Assembly: GCF_024609785.1 (NCBI RefSeq)
Contig: NZ_JANHJQ010000010.1
Coordinates: 62,001-126,000 of the forward strand
Length of the DNA: 64,000 nucleotides
Direction: 5' to 3'
From: Pseudalkalibacillus decolorationis
GTDB taxonomy: Bacteria > Bacillota > Bacilli > Bacillales > Fictibacillaceae
In this document: in pieces, positions 1-8,839 of the stretch
Numbering within the stretch: position 1 is the first letter of the stretch
Layout of the letters: each line of letters begins with the position of its first letter
The notes under the pieces: model-generated
What the model was told of the DNA's origin: nothing
Database searches by the model: none
The model's input: only the letters and a program-made list of their open reading frames with translations
Made by a program: the position numbers and the translations under genes

Positions 1-117
1 AATTTCGGCAACGACAACTGGTATCAAGGTTAACCGAAACTTTTTAAGCAATATAGGTGTAAGAAATGCTGCTACTATAACGACGATTAATGATGTCAGA
101 GAAGCATGCTCGCCCAT
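1..117 (-). CDS. N-terminus of a cation:proton antiporter (YjbQ-like, partial)
   Basis: Only the first 39 codons are in the window; the gene continues past the left edge. Translation from the ATG at 117 gives a short polar start (MGEHASLTSL), a hydrophobic helix, then TPILLKKF and a second hydrophobic stretch. This is the usual opening of CPA2-family Na+/H+ or K+/H+ antiporters. The start is supported by an AGGAGGGG ribosome site 5-6 bases upstream. In B. subtilis the CPA2 antiporter gene yjbQ follows prpE, which matches this position. The family assignment rests on this fragment and on gene order, so it is moderate. Confidence 0.6.
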   Translation of the reverse strand, partial: MGEHASLTSLIVVIVAAFLTPILLKKFRLTLIPVVVAEI

Positions 118-142
118 AATCCCCTCCTGAATGGTTTTAAAA

Positions 143-188
143 GTTGTTCAAAAAGTCCGGAGGCTAGCAGGATGTAGTCCGTTCAATT
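143..188 (-). repeat. Truncated end of repeat family A
   Basis: The segment starts GTTGTTCAAAAAGTCCGG and continues AGGCTAGCAGGATGTAGTC. It closely matches the right end of the copy at 62956-63065 read on the other strand. It lies between mgtE and the antiporter gene and overlaps the last codons of mgtE. Confidence 0.6.
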
Positions 189-1541
189 TGAAATAAAGTA
201 GTTAATAAACGTACTCGCTAAACCAAAATAGATCAATACACTTATGATGTCATTGATTGTTGTAATAAATGGGCCTGACGCGACTGCAGGGTCTATGTTT
301 AGCTTATACATTAATAAGGGAATCAATGCTCCTGCAAGGGTTGCGACAATGAGTGTAAATAAGATTGATGCACCGACTAACAAACCAAGATAAATAGAAT
401 GGTGCCAGAAAAACACAATAATCGTTATCAATACACCACATGAAGCACCCGTTATTAGGCCTGTTCCTGCCTCACGTAGAATAAGACTTCTGATATCTTG
501 TTTATCGGTATCCCCAGTCGCAATCCCTCGCACAGCTACGGCCAGGGCTTGTGTTCCAGTGTTCCCTGCCATCCCTGCAATGAGCGGGATAAAAATAGCA
601 AGAGTTCCAGCTTTGTTTAATGTTCCTTCAAACTGACCAATAAGGCTAGCTGTTACCATCCCTAGGAACAACAGGATGACAAGCCACGGTAACCGACGTC
701 TAGCTGCTTGCCAGGGGCTTCTGTCAACGGAATCCATATCTGAAACGGCTGCGAGCTTCGAGTAATCTTCCGATGCCTCTTCATCGATAACGTCAACAAT
801 ATCGTCGACTGTAATAATTCCGAGTAGATGCTGCTGGAAATCTACAACCGGAAGAGCAAGGAAATCATAATCTTTCATCATCCGAGCTGCCTCTTCTTGG
901 TCTTCTCCAACGGAAATCGAAACGACACGGTCATTCATTACATTACTAACAAGGGTATCTTCGTCGGCGATAATTAAATCTCTTAACGATATAACCCCTA
1001 CGAGTTTTTTCGAATCATCAATGACAAACAAATAATAAATCGTTTCTGCTTCTGGGGCCTCTTTACGGAGAATCTGCATTGTTTCTGTTACCGTCTGGTG
1101 GGTTCTGATTGCGATAAACTCGGTCGTCATTATACTACCGGCAGTTTTCTCTTCATAATGAAGAAGTTCTTTGATTTCCTGAGCAGACTCATCATTCATG
1201 ATTGTCAAATAACTGGCTAACTGCTCTGCTTCTAGATCGTTTAATACGTCGACGGCATCATCGGCATACATATCACCAAGCATTTCAGCAGCATAGAACG
1301 GTTCCATTTCAAATAAATAATCCTTCGTATCTTCACGATCAATATTTTCAAAGATTTCAGCCATCTCTTCTGGTGAGAGATATCTGTAGACCATCATCCG
1401 ATCTTCATCTGTTAAATCGAGGAACACGCGTGTTTGATCATATGGGTGTATGTCAAGGAAATGTTTTCGAAATTGATCAATATCACCTTTTTTCAACGCT
1501 TCTAAAATTGGTTTGTATTCATGCTCATTGGTTTGTTCCAC
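183..1541 (-). CDS. mgtE: Magnesium transporter MgtE
   Basis: Homodimeric Mg2+ channel of the cytoplasmic membrane. The 452-residue product has the full family layout. An acidic helical MgtE_N domain covers about residues 1-125. Two CBS domains follow at about 130-250 (around GSIMTTEF and VMNDRVVSI); they sense cytosolic Mg2+. The last 180 residues hold five membrane segments, including the conserved pore region around AGMAGNTGTQALAVAVRG. I prefer the GTG at 1541 because GAGAGGGGG sits 7 bases upstream; a start at 1562 would add seven residues without a ribosome site. No M-box Mg2+ riboswitch was recognised upstream, so control is probably post-translational through the CBS domains. Confidence 0.95.
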   Translation of the reverse strand: MEQTNEHEYKPILEALKKGDIDQFRKHFLDIHPYDQTRVFLDLTDEDRMMVYRYLSPEEMAEIFENIDREDTKDYLFEMEPFYAAEMLGDMYADDAVDVLNDLEAEQLASYLTIMNDESAQEIKELLHYEEKTAGSIMTTEFIAIRTHQTVTETMQILRKEAPEAETIYYLFVIDDSKKLVGVISLRDLIIADEDTLVSNVMNDRVVSISVGEDQEEAARMMKDYDFLALPVVDFQQHLLGIITVDDIVDVIDEEASEDYSKLAAVSDMDSVDRSPWQAARRRLPWLVILLFLGMVTASLIGQFEGTLNKAGTLAIFIPLIAGMAGNTGTQALAVAVRGIATGDTDKQDIRSLILREAGTGLITGASCGVLITIIVFFWHHSIYLGLLVGASILFTLIVATLAGALIPLLMYKLNIDPAVASGPFITTINDIISVLIYFGLASTFINYFISN

Positions 1542-1566
1542 GTACGTTCCCCCTCTCATCATTCTG

Positions 1567-1583
1567 GTTGTTCAAAAAGTCGG
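1567..1583 (+). repeat. Family A end fragment
   Basis: GTTGTTCAAAAAGTCGG, the terminal motif of family A, lies just upstream of mgtE with no recognisable element body attached. Confidence 0.4.
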
Positions 1584-1784
1584 CTCTGTTTATCCCCCTT
1601 TTAAACACACACTGTAAGGGCAATATAAATAAAGAACTAATCTATCGTAAAAAAACGTCTAGAATTTGTCAACGAAATAATCTAGTTTACTTATTTTCAA
1701 AGTGCCCATAGTTCGATATGATATAAGATGTTATGATTTTGGTATAACCTTGTTCGTTGAACCAGAAGTTAGGAAGGTAAAATA

Positions 1785-2981
1785 ATGACAAACTTAGAAA
1801 AAGATAAAGAATCACCATTCCAACAAATTGATTATAACCTAATCTTCATATTATTCCTTTTAATTTGTTCTAGTTGTATTGCGATTTACAGTGCACAGAT
1901 TATCGGACAATATGATTCAAACTATGTAGTAAAACAAGTTGTGTGGTATGTGTTAGGCTTGATCGCCATTGCTGTAGTTATGATCCTTGATTTCGATCAG
2001 TTTAGGAGACTGTCATGGTACATATACGGTTTAGGAATTTTACTTCTTATCGGCATTGTGATCGTCCCTTACGTTGATCCAAATGCAGGAACCCCTGCGG
2101 CCTTAGTACCGGTTATTAATGGGGCACAAAGTTGGTATCGATTTGGCGGATTCGCTTTCCAGCCTGCAGAAGTCATGAAGGTTGCATTGATTATTTCACT
2201 CGCAAACTCGATTACGCTTCATAATGAAAAGTATTCAAATCGATCGATTAAAGAAGACTTTTTATTGTTAGGAAAAATTTTAGCAATCGCTTTACCGCCC
2301 GTTGTTCTCGTGATGCTCCAGCCTGACTTAGGAACAACGCTGGTGTTCATTGCAATAATTTCAAGCTTGCTTCTTGTTTCAGGTATTCGCTGGCGGATTA
2401 TTTTCCTGATCACCCTGCTATTTGTATTATTGATTACAGGATTAGTTTTCTTGTATTTGTATTTTCCCGATTTCTTTCTGACATACATTTTGGAAACTTA
2501 CCAGCTCGAACGATTTTATGCTTGGCTTCAGCCTTATGAGTATGACGAAGGGATTGGATATCAGCTTGTGAAGTCACTATTGGCTATTGGCTCTGGGCAA
2601 TTGTTTGGTAAAGGATTTACGGATGGGAGTGTATATTTTCCTGAAGCCCATACTGATTTTATCTTTGCAATCATTGGTGAAGAATTCGGCTTTATCGGAA
2701 CAAGCTTTGTTATTTCACTATTCTTCTTATTAGTGTACCGAATGATCCATGTTGCTTTAGAAAGTAATGAGCCATTCGGAAGCTACTTATGTGCTGGCGT
2801 TATCGGTATGATCACCTTCCAAGTGTTCCAAAATATCGGAATGACAATCGGTGTATTACCTATAACCGGTATACCTTTACCCTTTATTAGTTACGGAGGT
2901 AGTTCCATTCTGGCAAGTATGATTGCAATTGGGATTATCTTAAATGTTCGATCAAGAACAAGAAAATATATGTTTGATTAA
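1785..2981 (+). CDS. RodA/FtsW/SpoVE-family peptidoglycan polymerase
   Basis: SEDS-family integral membrane glycosyltransferase that polymerises lipid II, usually paired with a class B penicillin-binding protein. The 398-residue protein has about ten membrane segments. It carries the typical NGAQSWYRFGGFAFQPAEVMK stretch near residue 110, the QPDLGTTLVF motif, an extracellular loop with FYAWLQPYEYDEGIGYQLVKS, and the C-terminal PLPFISYGGSS signature. RodA (elongation) fits better than FtsW because the gene stands alone outside a division cluster, but sequence alone cannot settle the subgroup. It is a monocistronic unit ended by a hairpin just after the stop. Confidence 0.88.
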   Translation: MTNLEKDKESPFQQIDYNLIFILFLLICSSCIAIYSAQIIGQYDSNYVVKQVVWYVLGLIAIAVVMILDFDQFRRLSWYIYGLGILLLIGIVIVPYVDPNAGTPAALVPVINGAQSWYRFGGFAFQPAEVMKVALIISLANSITLHNEKYSNRSIKEDFLLLGKILAIALPPVVLVMLQPDLGTTLVFIAIISSLLLVSGIRWRIIFLITLLFVLLITGLVFLYLYFPDFFLTYILETYQLERFYAWLQPYEYDEGIGYQLVKSLLAIGSGQLFGKGFTDGSVYFPEAHTDFIFAIIGEEFGFIGTSFVISLFFLLVYRMIHVALESNEPFGSYLCAGVIGMITFQVFQNIGMTIGVLPITGIPLPFISYGGSSILASMIAIGIILNVRSRTRKYMFD

Positions 2982-3007
2982 GCACCTGGATAAGGTGCTT
3001 TTCCTTT
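2980..3007 (+). terminator. Rho-independent terminator after rodA-like gene
   Basis: AAGCACCT / AGGTGCTT, an 8-bp stem with a five-base loop, followed by a T-rich tail. It begins within the stop codon. Confidence 0.85.
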
Positions 3008-3081
3008 AGATTCAGGGATTAGAAATATGTTACAATAGAATTCTTCATCTCGAAGTTTTTTATTCACGGAGGGTTTACGGA

Positions 3082-3825
3082 ATGAACTATGATGTAATTG
3101 GCGATATACACGGTTGTTACGATGAACTTATTAATCTAATCAATGAACTTGGCTATTCGCGTGATCAGAACGGCATATTGAATCATCAAGACAATAGAAA
3201 GCTTGTGTTTTTAGGGGATTTGACAGATCGTGGTCCTGAATCTTTGAAGGTGGTCCATTTTGTTTATGAACTCCTTGAGAATGAAGTAGCCCTTTACACA
3301 CCTGGTAACCATTGCGACAAGCTGTACCGATACTTTTGTGGTCGTGATGTTCAAATCAGGCACGGCCTTGAAACGACTGTTGATGAGTTTAAAGCACTCT
3401 CTTCTAATGAGCAAGTGACAGTGGCTTCCAAATTCAAAAAAATGGTTGAGGAGGCAGCCCTTTATTTACAGCTCGCCGATAATCAGCTTATCATTGCACA
3501 TGCTGGGATTCGCGAAGAATTCATTGGCCAGCGTCATAAAGCAGTCCGGACTTTTGTACTCTATGGAGACATCACGGGAGAACGACACCCAAATGGAATG
3601 CCGGTTAGACGTGATTGGGCAAAAGAATATACTGGAGAGAGAACGATTATATATGGTCATACACCGGTTAAAGAACCACGTAAAGCTGGGAGTACAATCA
3701 ACATTGATACTGGATGTGTATTCGGTGGTTCTCTGACAGCATACCGTTATCCAGAGGGGCAAACGATATCCGTTCCATCTAGCATGCCACTTGTTGAGGA
3801 GAAGTTCCACACATTCGAGGATTAA
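3082..3825 (+). CDS. prpE: Bis(5'-nucleosyl)-tetraphosphatase PrpE
   Basis: Metallophosphoesterase of the PPP type that hydrolyses Ap4A-like dinucleotides. In B. subtilis it affects spore germination. All metal-binding motifs are visible: GDIHGCYDE near the N-terminus, [21 protein letters not shown] and YGHTPV. Length (247 residues) is normal. The ATG at 3082 has GGAGGG 8 bases upstream. It converges with the pseudouridine synthase gene, whose stop lies one base away, so no room remains for separate terminators. Confidence 0.92.
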   Translation: MNYDVIGDIHGCYDELINLINELGYSRDQNGILNHQDNRKLVFLGDLTDRGPESLKVVHFVYELLENEVALYTPGNHCDKLYRYFCGRDVQIRHGLETTVDEFKALSSNEQVTVASKFKKMVEEAALYLQLADNQLIIAHAGIREEFIGQRHKAVRTFVLYGDITGERHPNGMPVRRDWAKEYTGERTIIYGHTPVKEPRKAGSTINIDTGCVFGGSLTAYRYPEGQTISVPSSMPLVEEKFHTFED

Positions 3826-3826
3826 C

Positions 3827-4717
3827 TTAATCAAGTAGATTTGAAATATCATTAGGAAGTGGGGCCTCGAGCTTTACTTCTTTTTCTGAAAATGGGTGGT
3901 AAAAGGTGATTGTTGTACTGTGCAGGGCTTGGCGTTGGATCTTTTCTCGGGTACCGCCGTATAAATCATCACCTAACAATGGATGACCTATGTAATTCAT
4001 ATGAACTCGGATTTGATGAGTCCTTCCAGTATCTAGATTCAGCTGAACATACGAATAACCTTCATATGTCTTAAGAACCTTATAATGCGTACGAGCAAAC
4101 TGACCATCAGCACGAACACATCGTTCTACAATACTCCCCTCTTTCCTTCCAATCGGTTCTTCAATCTCGCCTATTTTAGAAATTGGTTGCCCATGACATA
4201 GTGCTATATACGACCTTTTTATACGAGAAGATTGTTGTTGTTTAGAGAGTAAGGAATGAGCATACCTGTGTTTGGCGATTAATACGATTCCTGATGTATC
4301 GCGGTCCAAGCGATTGACGACATGGATGGTAGCTGGAATCGCTTTGGTTTGATAATAATGCAGGATCCCTTGGGCAAGAGATCCTGTATTTTGATATTTA
4401 GATGGAATCGTCGCTACATTTGCCGGCTTGTCCAGCACAAGGAAATGGTCATCCTCGAATAAAATCGATAAAGGCATTTCCTCAGGGACCATCTGTTCAC
4501 TTACCACCTCAGTTGGAAAAAAAACCGAAACAATGTCCCCGGATTTCAGCAGGTGTCTAACTGTAACTTGTTCTCCATTTACGAATAGACCACCGCCATT
4601 AAACTTTATATCGGTCAATGCCTGCCGAGAGATCTCTTTTTCATTTAATAGAAATTCTCTAAGTAACTGCCCATCATAGAGCTCTTCTATCTTCCAAGAA
4701 ATTTCAAATGATTTCAT
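3827..4717 (-). CDS. yjbO: RluA-family pseudouridine synthase (YjbO)
   Basis: Converts uridine to pseudouridine in structured RNA, probably rRNA. An N-terminal S4-like segment (about residues 25-70, RQALTDIKFNGGG) precedes the catalytic domain. The catalytic motif NRLDRDTSG has the essential aspartate, and RTHQIRVH and HPLLGDDLYGG follow. Length is 296 residues. It is the last gene of a minus-strand group with nadF and yjbM, as in B. subtilis. The exact RNA target cannot be inferred. Confidence 0.9.
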   Translation of the reverse strand: MKSFEISWKIEELYDGQLLREFLLNEKEISRQALTDIKFNGGGLFVNGEQVTVRHLLKSGDIVSVFFPTEVVSEQMVPEEMPLSILFEDDHFLVLDKPANVATIPSKYQNTGSLAQGILHYYQTKAIPATIHVVNRLDRDTSGIVLIAKHRYAHSLLSKQQQSSRIKRSYIALCHGQPISKIGEIEEPIGRKEGSIVERCVRADGQFARTHYKVLKTYEGYSYVQLNLDTGRTHQIRVHMNYIGHPLLGDDLYGGTREKIQRQALHSTTITFYHPFSEKEVKLEAPLPNDISNLLD

Positions 4718-4751
4718 GCAACAACGACTCTTTCTTAATTACTTATTTGGT

Positions 4752-5540
4752 TTATACAAAAGATTCCTTAACACGTTTCCAGAACGGAAACGGCCTAAAT
4801 CGGGCAAAACGTACCTTTTCTTCTGCTACCCGGCATTGAATAGATTTAACCTTTTCATGCAGCAGGAATAGATGATCGATTGTGATGTGAAAATCGACAT
4901 CATTAACAGGGTTTAACAAGCAAGTATGATGTTGCGGCAGTACAAGTGGTGACCCGACCGTCCGGAATACTCGATTGTTAATGGAAGCCATTTCTGCTAA
5001 CTGAATAGATGGAAGAGATGGGTGGATAATTGCTCCACCGAGTGCCTTGTTATAGGCCGTACTTCCAGATGGCGTCGCAAGGCATAGCCCATCCCCACGA
5101 AAAGTTTCAAAATGCTCCCCTTTAATCTCAACATCCATGACAAGTGAGCCTTCAACACTTTTCACGGTGCATTCATTCATTGCTAAATACTTACTTTCCA
5201 TCCGATCATCTAAGTAACGGACTGTAACCTCAAGTAGTGGATACTCGATGATTTGAAAAGGCGTTTTGGCAATATGGATAACAAGCTTTTCTACCTCTTC
5301 AGGAGTCCAATCTGCATAAAAGCCTAGATGTCCTGTATGTACCCCGACAAAGGCGGTTCGATCCACGCGGTGAATATAATGGTGAAAGGCATGTAAGAGT
5401 GTGCCATCACCTCCGATTGAAATCACAATATCTGGATTTTTTTCATCCCAAATCAAGTCAAAATCAAGCAAGTACGTCTTGATTCGTTTTTCCAATCTTG
5501 CTGAAACTTCATCGCCTTTTGATATAATCGCAAAATTCAT
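4752..5540 (-). CDS. nadF: NAD kinase
   Basis: Phosphorylates NAD to NADP. The catalytic GGDGT motif ([13 protein letters not shown]), the NE motif (AMNECTVKS) and the glycine-rich TPSGSTAYN segment are all present. The 262-residue length fits the short Bacillus NadF type. The ATG at 5540 is preferred over the in-frame TTG at 5543; AAGGAAG lies about 9 bases upstream. It is 34 bases from yjbO and probably cotranscribed with it. In B. subtilis this gene is yjbN, in the same place. Confidence 0.94.
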   Translation of the reverse strand: MNFAIISKGDEVSARLEKRIKTYLLDFDLIWDEKNPDIVISIGGDGTLLHAFHHYIHRVDRTAFVGVHTGHLGFYADWTPEEVEKLVIHIAKTPFQIIEYPLLEVTVRYLDDRMESKYLAMNECTVKSVEGSLVMDVEIKGEHFETFRGDGLCLATPSGSTAYNKALGGAIIHPSLPSIQLAEMASINNRVFRTVGSPLVLPQHHTCLLNPVNDVDFHITIDHLFLLHEKVKSIQCRVAEEKVRFARFRPFPFWKRVKESFV

Positions 5541-5581
5541 CAATTATCGCTTCCTTGTTAACTAAATTTCCATCTAGTAAT

Positions 5582-5625
5582 GCGTGCTCACAAAGGAGCA
5601 CTACCGGACTTTTTTTGAACAACCT
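5582..5625. repeat. Family A end fragment with small hairpin
   Basis: GTGCTC / GAGCAC forms a short hairpin, followed by ACCGGACTTTTTTTGAACAACC, the inverted terminal motif of family A. It sits between yjbM and nadF inside a likely operon. Confidence 0.5.
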
Positions 5626-5664
5626 CTCGTTGTCCACGTTTAGTCCTTGTTTTGAACTTCTCTA

Positions 5665-6291
5665 TTATGTACGCTTCCGCTTTTCCTTTTGATCGAATAT
5701 CTTTTGCGCTTCCTGAATTTCACCTTTAATGAGGGACATCTCTTCATCGAGGCGAAAGGCAGCTTCTGCAGCTCGTTGAAGTCGGTCTTGAATATTCATC
5801 GGAATTGCACCTTCATATTTATAATTTAAAGAATGTTCGATTGTGGCCCAAAAATTCATTGCAAGAGTCCGTATTTGAATTTCTACAAGAATTCGCTTTT
5901 CACCATCAACTGTTTGGACTGGGTATGAAACTACTACATGGAACGAACGATAACCACTCTCTTTTTTATGGGTAATATAATTCCGTTCCTCTACGAAATC
6001 AAGATCTTTTCGTTTTCGGAGAAGTTCGATTACCGCATAAATATCATCAACAAATTGACACATGATTCGTAGACCAGCTATATCCTGAATCTCTTCTTCA
6101 ATTTCATTTATTAAGATGTTTTTCCGTTTCATCTTATCAAGAATACTAGCAATAGGTTTTACCCTTCCTGTAACAAACTCAACAGGAGAATGCCTGTTTT
6201 CAATTACACATTGTTCCCTTACACCCTTTAACTTAATCTTAAGCTCATCTACTGCTTGACTGTAGGGGTTTAAAAATACTTGCCAATCCAT
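5665..6291 (-). CDS. yjbM: Small alarmone (p)ppGpp synthetase YjbM/RelQ
   Basis: Single-domain GTP pyrophosphokinase that makes (p)ppGpp without a hydrolase domain. The RelA/SpoT synthetase fold is seen from residue 30 to 190. It includes VTGRVKPIASILDKMKRK, GLRIMCQFVDD, the substrate loop YITHKKESGYRSFHV and the catalytic EIQIRTLAMNFWATIEH. A charged tail with KEKRKR closes the 208-residue protein, the usual RelQ length. It lies next to nadF and yjbL as in B. subtilis. RelQ enzymes are tetrameric and allosterically activated by pppGpp; that is family knowledge. Confidence 0.94.
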   Translation of the reverse strand: MDWQVFLNPYSQAVDELKIKLKGVREQCVIENRHSPVEFVTGRVKPIASILDKMKRKNILINEIEEEIQDIAGLRIMCQFVDDIYAVIELLRKRKDLDFVEERNYITHKKESGYRSFHVVVSYPVQTVDGEKRILVEIQIRTLAMNFWATIEHSLNYKYEGAIPMNIQDRLQRAAEAAFRLDEEMSLIKGEIQEAQKIFDQKEKRKRT

Positions 6292-6320
6292 AGAAACACC
6301 ACCGGGTTACATTATCTTCA

Positions 6321-6713
6321 TCAATTCACTTCTTCTGACAAGAATACTGATTCAACACTCTTCATCATTTCATTCCCGTAATTTGCATTTCCCTTAATGT
6401 TTTCAATTAAGTATTCCAGTTCAGGCTTTAACCCTTCAAGGGATAGATCAGGATGGTTCGTTAAATGCAATCTTGTTTCCTTTGATTGGTTAATTGCATC
6501 CTTCAATTCCCCCCAGTGTTCCTTTGGAAAAGATACATATACAAAGTCATTAGGTGTATCTAGAATATAGATGAATGCTAATGTGTCAGAATCAACGAGA
6601 ACCTGTTCTGACGGGTGTAACTCTATATCTCTGTTCAACTCATCACTATTACAATTAAATTGAATATAACCATCATGCTTACTCGTTGAATTCACTTCTA
6701 ATCTGGTTGTCAT
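6321..6713 (-). CDS. yjbL: UPF0738 family protein YjbL
   Basis: Protein of unknown function, 130 residues, acidic and soluble, with no signal peptide or membrane segment. It is identified by gene order (upstream of yjbM) and by the family's style of sequence, such as PNDFVYVSFPKEHW. A strong AGGAGGATCAT precedes the ATG. It probably heads the operon yjbL-yjbM-nadF-yjbO. No function is proposed. Confidence 0.8.
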   Translation of the reverse strand: MTTRLEVNSTSKHDGYIQFNCNSDELNRDIELHPSEQVLVDSDTLAFIYILDTPNDFVYVSFPKEHWGELKDAINQSKETRLHLTNHPDLSLEGLKPELEYLIENIKGNANYGNEMMKSVESVFLSEEVN

Positions 6714-6757
6714 TATGATCCTCCTAATGCAAAATCTCTTATATATAAATATGGTTA

Positions 6758-6929
6758 AGCTACAATTTGAACATCCTTTAAATACCAGTTCAAATGTAGC
6801 AAATTAGAAACAAGAAGTTCAAGGCACGACAGTTTTGAGAACCGGATCGTATTTAAAGATACGTGAGGACCGCAAAAACCGAGTAACGCTGAAATTCGCC
6901 GTTTATCATGTAGCTACAATTTGAACATC
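6758..6929. repeat. Family A-related element with direct and inverted ends
   Basis: An identical 18-base segment, AGCTACAATTTGAACATC, occurs at 6758-6775 and again at 6912-6929. Within the left end, GCTACAATTTGAAC pairs with GTTCAAATGTAGC at 6788-6800 to form a hairpin. The interior shares AGAAGTTCaAGGCACGA and ACCGGA with the copy at 50513-50779. It fills the divergent yjbL/yjbK intergenic region and codes for nothing. Confidence 0.6.
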
Positions 6930-6979
6930 ATCCCAATTGTATCATATAATTGCTGCTATATTAACAATGAGGTGATCGT

Positions 6980-7564
6980 ATGAAACAAGAACTTGAAATT
7001 GAATTAAAAAATTTAGTAACCATAGACGAGTTCAAACAATTGCTTACACATTTCAAGCTTCCGTCTAGTTCATTTGTTGAGCAGACCAATTATTATTTCG
7101 ATACGGAAGATTTTCGTTTAAAGGGTCTCGGTTGTGCGCTACGTATTCGAAAGAAAAAAGACGAGTATACCTTTACTCTTAAACAACCAGAGGGTGATGG
7201 GTTATTAGAATCACATGAATCTCTTAATGACGAAGATGCACTGAACTATATTTCGGGTCATTTAACAGATAAAAGTGAGATGGTTAACCTCATTAAAAGC
7301 AATTTCAACATTGATCCTTCTTCCCTTCTCTTCCTTGGCTCATTGAAAACCACCCGAGCAGAAACCTGCTTCAAATCGGGTCTTCTCGTGTTTGACCACT
7401 CCGAATATCTTGGTCATGAGGATTTTGAAATCGAATTTGAGGTACCTGATTTTCTCCAAGGTAGAAATGAATTCGAACAATTGTTTGCACAGTTTTCGAT
7501 ACCTATCCGTGAAACGCCAAACAAGATCAGGCGATTTTTTCGTGTAAAAAATATGAAAAAATAG
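6980..7564 (+). CDS. yjbK: CYTH-domain phosphatase YjbK
   Basis: Triphosphate tunnel metalloenzyme-like protein of 194 residues. The N-terminal ELEIELKNL contains the ExExK metal/phosphate signature. Alternating charged strands follow (ALRIRKKKDEYTFTLKQPEGDG, EFEIEFEVPDF), forming the beta-tunnel. Members hydrolyse inorganic triphosphate or related polyphosphates; the substrate here is not known. The start has GAGGTGATCGT upstream. It leads the plus-strand group yjbK-yjbJ, divergent from yjbL. Confidence 0.88.
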   Translation: MKQELEIELKNLVTIDEFKQLLTHFKLPSSSFVEQTNYYFDTEDFRLKGLGCALRIRKKKDEYTFTLKQPEGDGLLESHESLNDEDALNYISGHLTDKSEMVNLIKSNFNIDPSSLLFLGSLKTTRAETCFKSGLLVFDHSEYLGHEDFEIEFEVPDFLQGRNEFEQLFAQFSIPIRETPNKIRRFFRVKNMKK

Positions 7565-7623
7565 CATTGTCTAATAAATCTGTTCTCTGATAAAATAAGG
7601 TAACGGTAGAAAGTAGGGATCTG

Positions 7624-8253
7624 ATGAACAGTCAATTAATTAAGTCTCTGTTAGAGATACAGTCATTAAGGCAAATGAATATTAGCTCAGGGATGACAAG
7701 CTTCCCACCTACAGTTTGGATGGACATCTTTAAAGCTGAACTTCAGTCTGCCATTCAATCAAAGGATCAAGGGTTAGTGAACCGTGCTCCTATAACAAGC
7801 ACACTTCCTTTAGGTACACAAACTGTTAATCAGGTCAATGTACAATCAGCTAGTGCCGACACAAAAACGGGGAAGAGTCCTTTTGATACATACATACAAG
7901 AAGCGGCAGAAACGTACAGTGTTGATCCACGCTTAATTCAGTCGGTCATAAAACAGGAATCTAGCTTTAATCCATTGAGTACAAGCCCTGCTGGTGCCAT
8001 GGGTTTGATGCAACTAATGCCAGCGACCGCAGAGGGGCTTGGTGTCGCCAATCCTTATAACCCAAGAGAAAACATCATGGGTGGTACAAAATACTTGAAA
8101 CAAATGCTAGATCGGTACGATGGAAATATCCAAACAGCTCTTGCCGCCTATAATGCAGGCCCAGAGAATGTAGACAAATATGATGGTATACCTCCATTCA
8201 CAGAAACAAGGAACTATGTACATAAAGTAATGGCATCTTATCAAGTCATCTAG
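7624..8253 (+). CDS. yjbJ: Lytic transglycosylase (SLT domain) YjbJ
   Basis: Peptidoglycan-cleaving enzyme of family 23. About 85 residues of low-complexity linker precede the C-terminal SLT domain (about 88-205). Catalytic Glu112 lies in [10 protein letters not shown], followed by [13 protein letters not shown] and AAYNAGP (175-180). No classical N-terminal signal peptide is evident, so export is uncertain. It lies 59 bases after yjbK. Confidence 0.9.
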   Translation: MNSQLIKSLLEIQSLRQMNISSGMTSFPPTVWMDIFKAELQSAIQSKDQGLVNRAPITSTLPLGTQTVNQVNVQSASADTKTGKSPFDTYIQEAAETYSVDPRLIQSVIKQESSFNPLSTSPAGAMGLMQLMPATAEGLGVANPYNPRENIMGGTKYLKQMLDRYDGNIQTALAAYNAGPENVDKYDGIPPFTETRNYVHKVMASYQVI

Positions 8254-8294
8254 AAATTCCGAGTGTAAAATAGGTCTGATTCCCACATAAATTA

Positions 8295-8329
8295 GAGGTC
8301 GATTAACGGATACGATCGGCTTCTTTTTT
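8295..8329 (+). terminator. Terminator after yjbJ
   Basis: GAGGTCGAT pairs with ATCGGCTTC with two G-U pairs, followed by six T. Confidence 0.65.
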
Positions 8330-8428
8330 ATGGACAAAATTGGTTCAATCAGATTGTTTGCCCTATTATGACCTGCATTGCTAAAATAAGTAATAACATC
8401 TTGGTACAAAATAAGGTAGGTAGTTTAA

Positions 8429-8815
8429 ATGACAAACCCAAATGGAACGAATCCTTTTGATGTATTCGGTGGTAGAGAAACCATCGAACGTCTTGTTGAA
8501 GCATTTTATCCAAAGGTCCAAGCTCATCCGGATCTAGCACCCATCTTTCCCGATGATTTAACAGAAACGATGAGGAAGCAGAAACAATTCCTAACTCAAT
8601 TCTTAGGCGGACCACCATTGTATTCACAAGAACATGGTCATCCAATGCTTCGAGCAAGACATATGCCGTTTAAGATCACGCCTCAACGTGCAGAAGCATG
8701 GCTCTCATGTATGAAGAGTGCAATAGATGAAATAGAATTGGACAGTTCCATGAAAGAACAACTTTTAAGCCGTTTAACGATGACGGCCTACCACATGGTT
8801 AACCATCCTGAATAA
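8429..8815 (+). CDS. yjbI: Truncated haemoglobin (group II) YjbI
   Basis: 2-on-2 globin of 128 residues. Tyr27 in EAFYPKV fits position B10, His78 in RARHMPF is the proximal haem ligand (F8), and Trp91 in EAWLSCM is the group II G8 tryptophan. The GGPPLYSQEHGHP stretch is typical of this class. It is followed 24 bases later by spxH, as in B. subtilis, and the two are probably cotranscribed. The link with Spx control suggests a role in oxygen, NO or redox stress; that part is inference. Confidence 0.93.
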   Translation: MTNPNGTNPFDVFGGRETIERLVEAFYPKVQAHPDLAPIFPDDLTETMRKQKQFLTQFLGGPPLYSQEHGHPMLRARHMPFKITPQRAEAWLSCMKSAIDEIELDSSMKEQLLSRLTMTAYHMVNHPE

Positions 8816-8839
8816 GAGCGGTAGAAAGGAGAATAACCA

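Noticed and set aside
1202-1711. 169-codon plus-strand frame inside mgtE
   Set aside because: Antisense shadow of MgtE, whose protein family match is clear.
1563-1784. M-box (Mg2+) riboswitch before mgtE
   Set aside because: None of the conserved M-box blocks could be found; only a family A end and AT-rich sequence are present.
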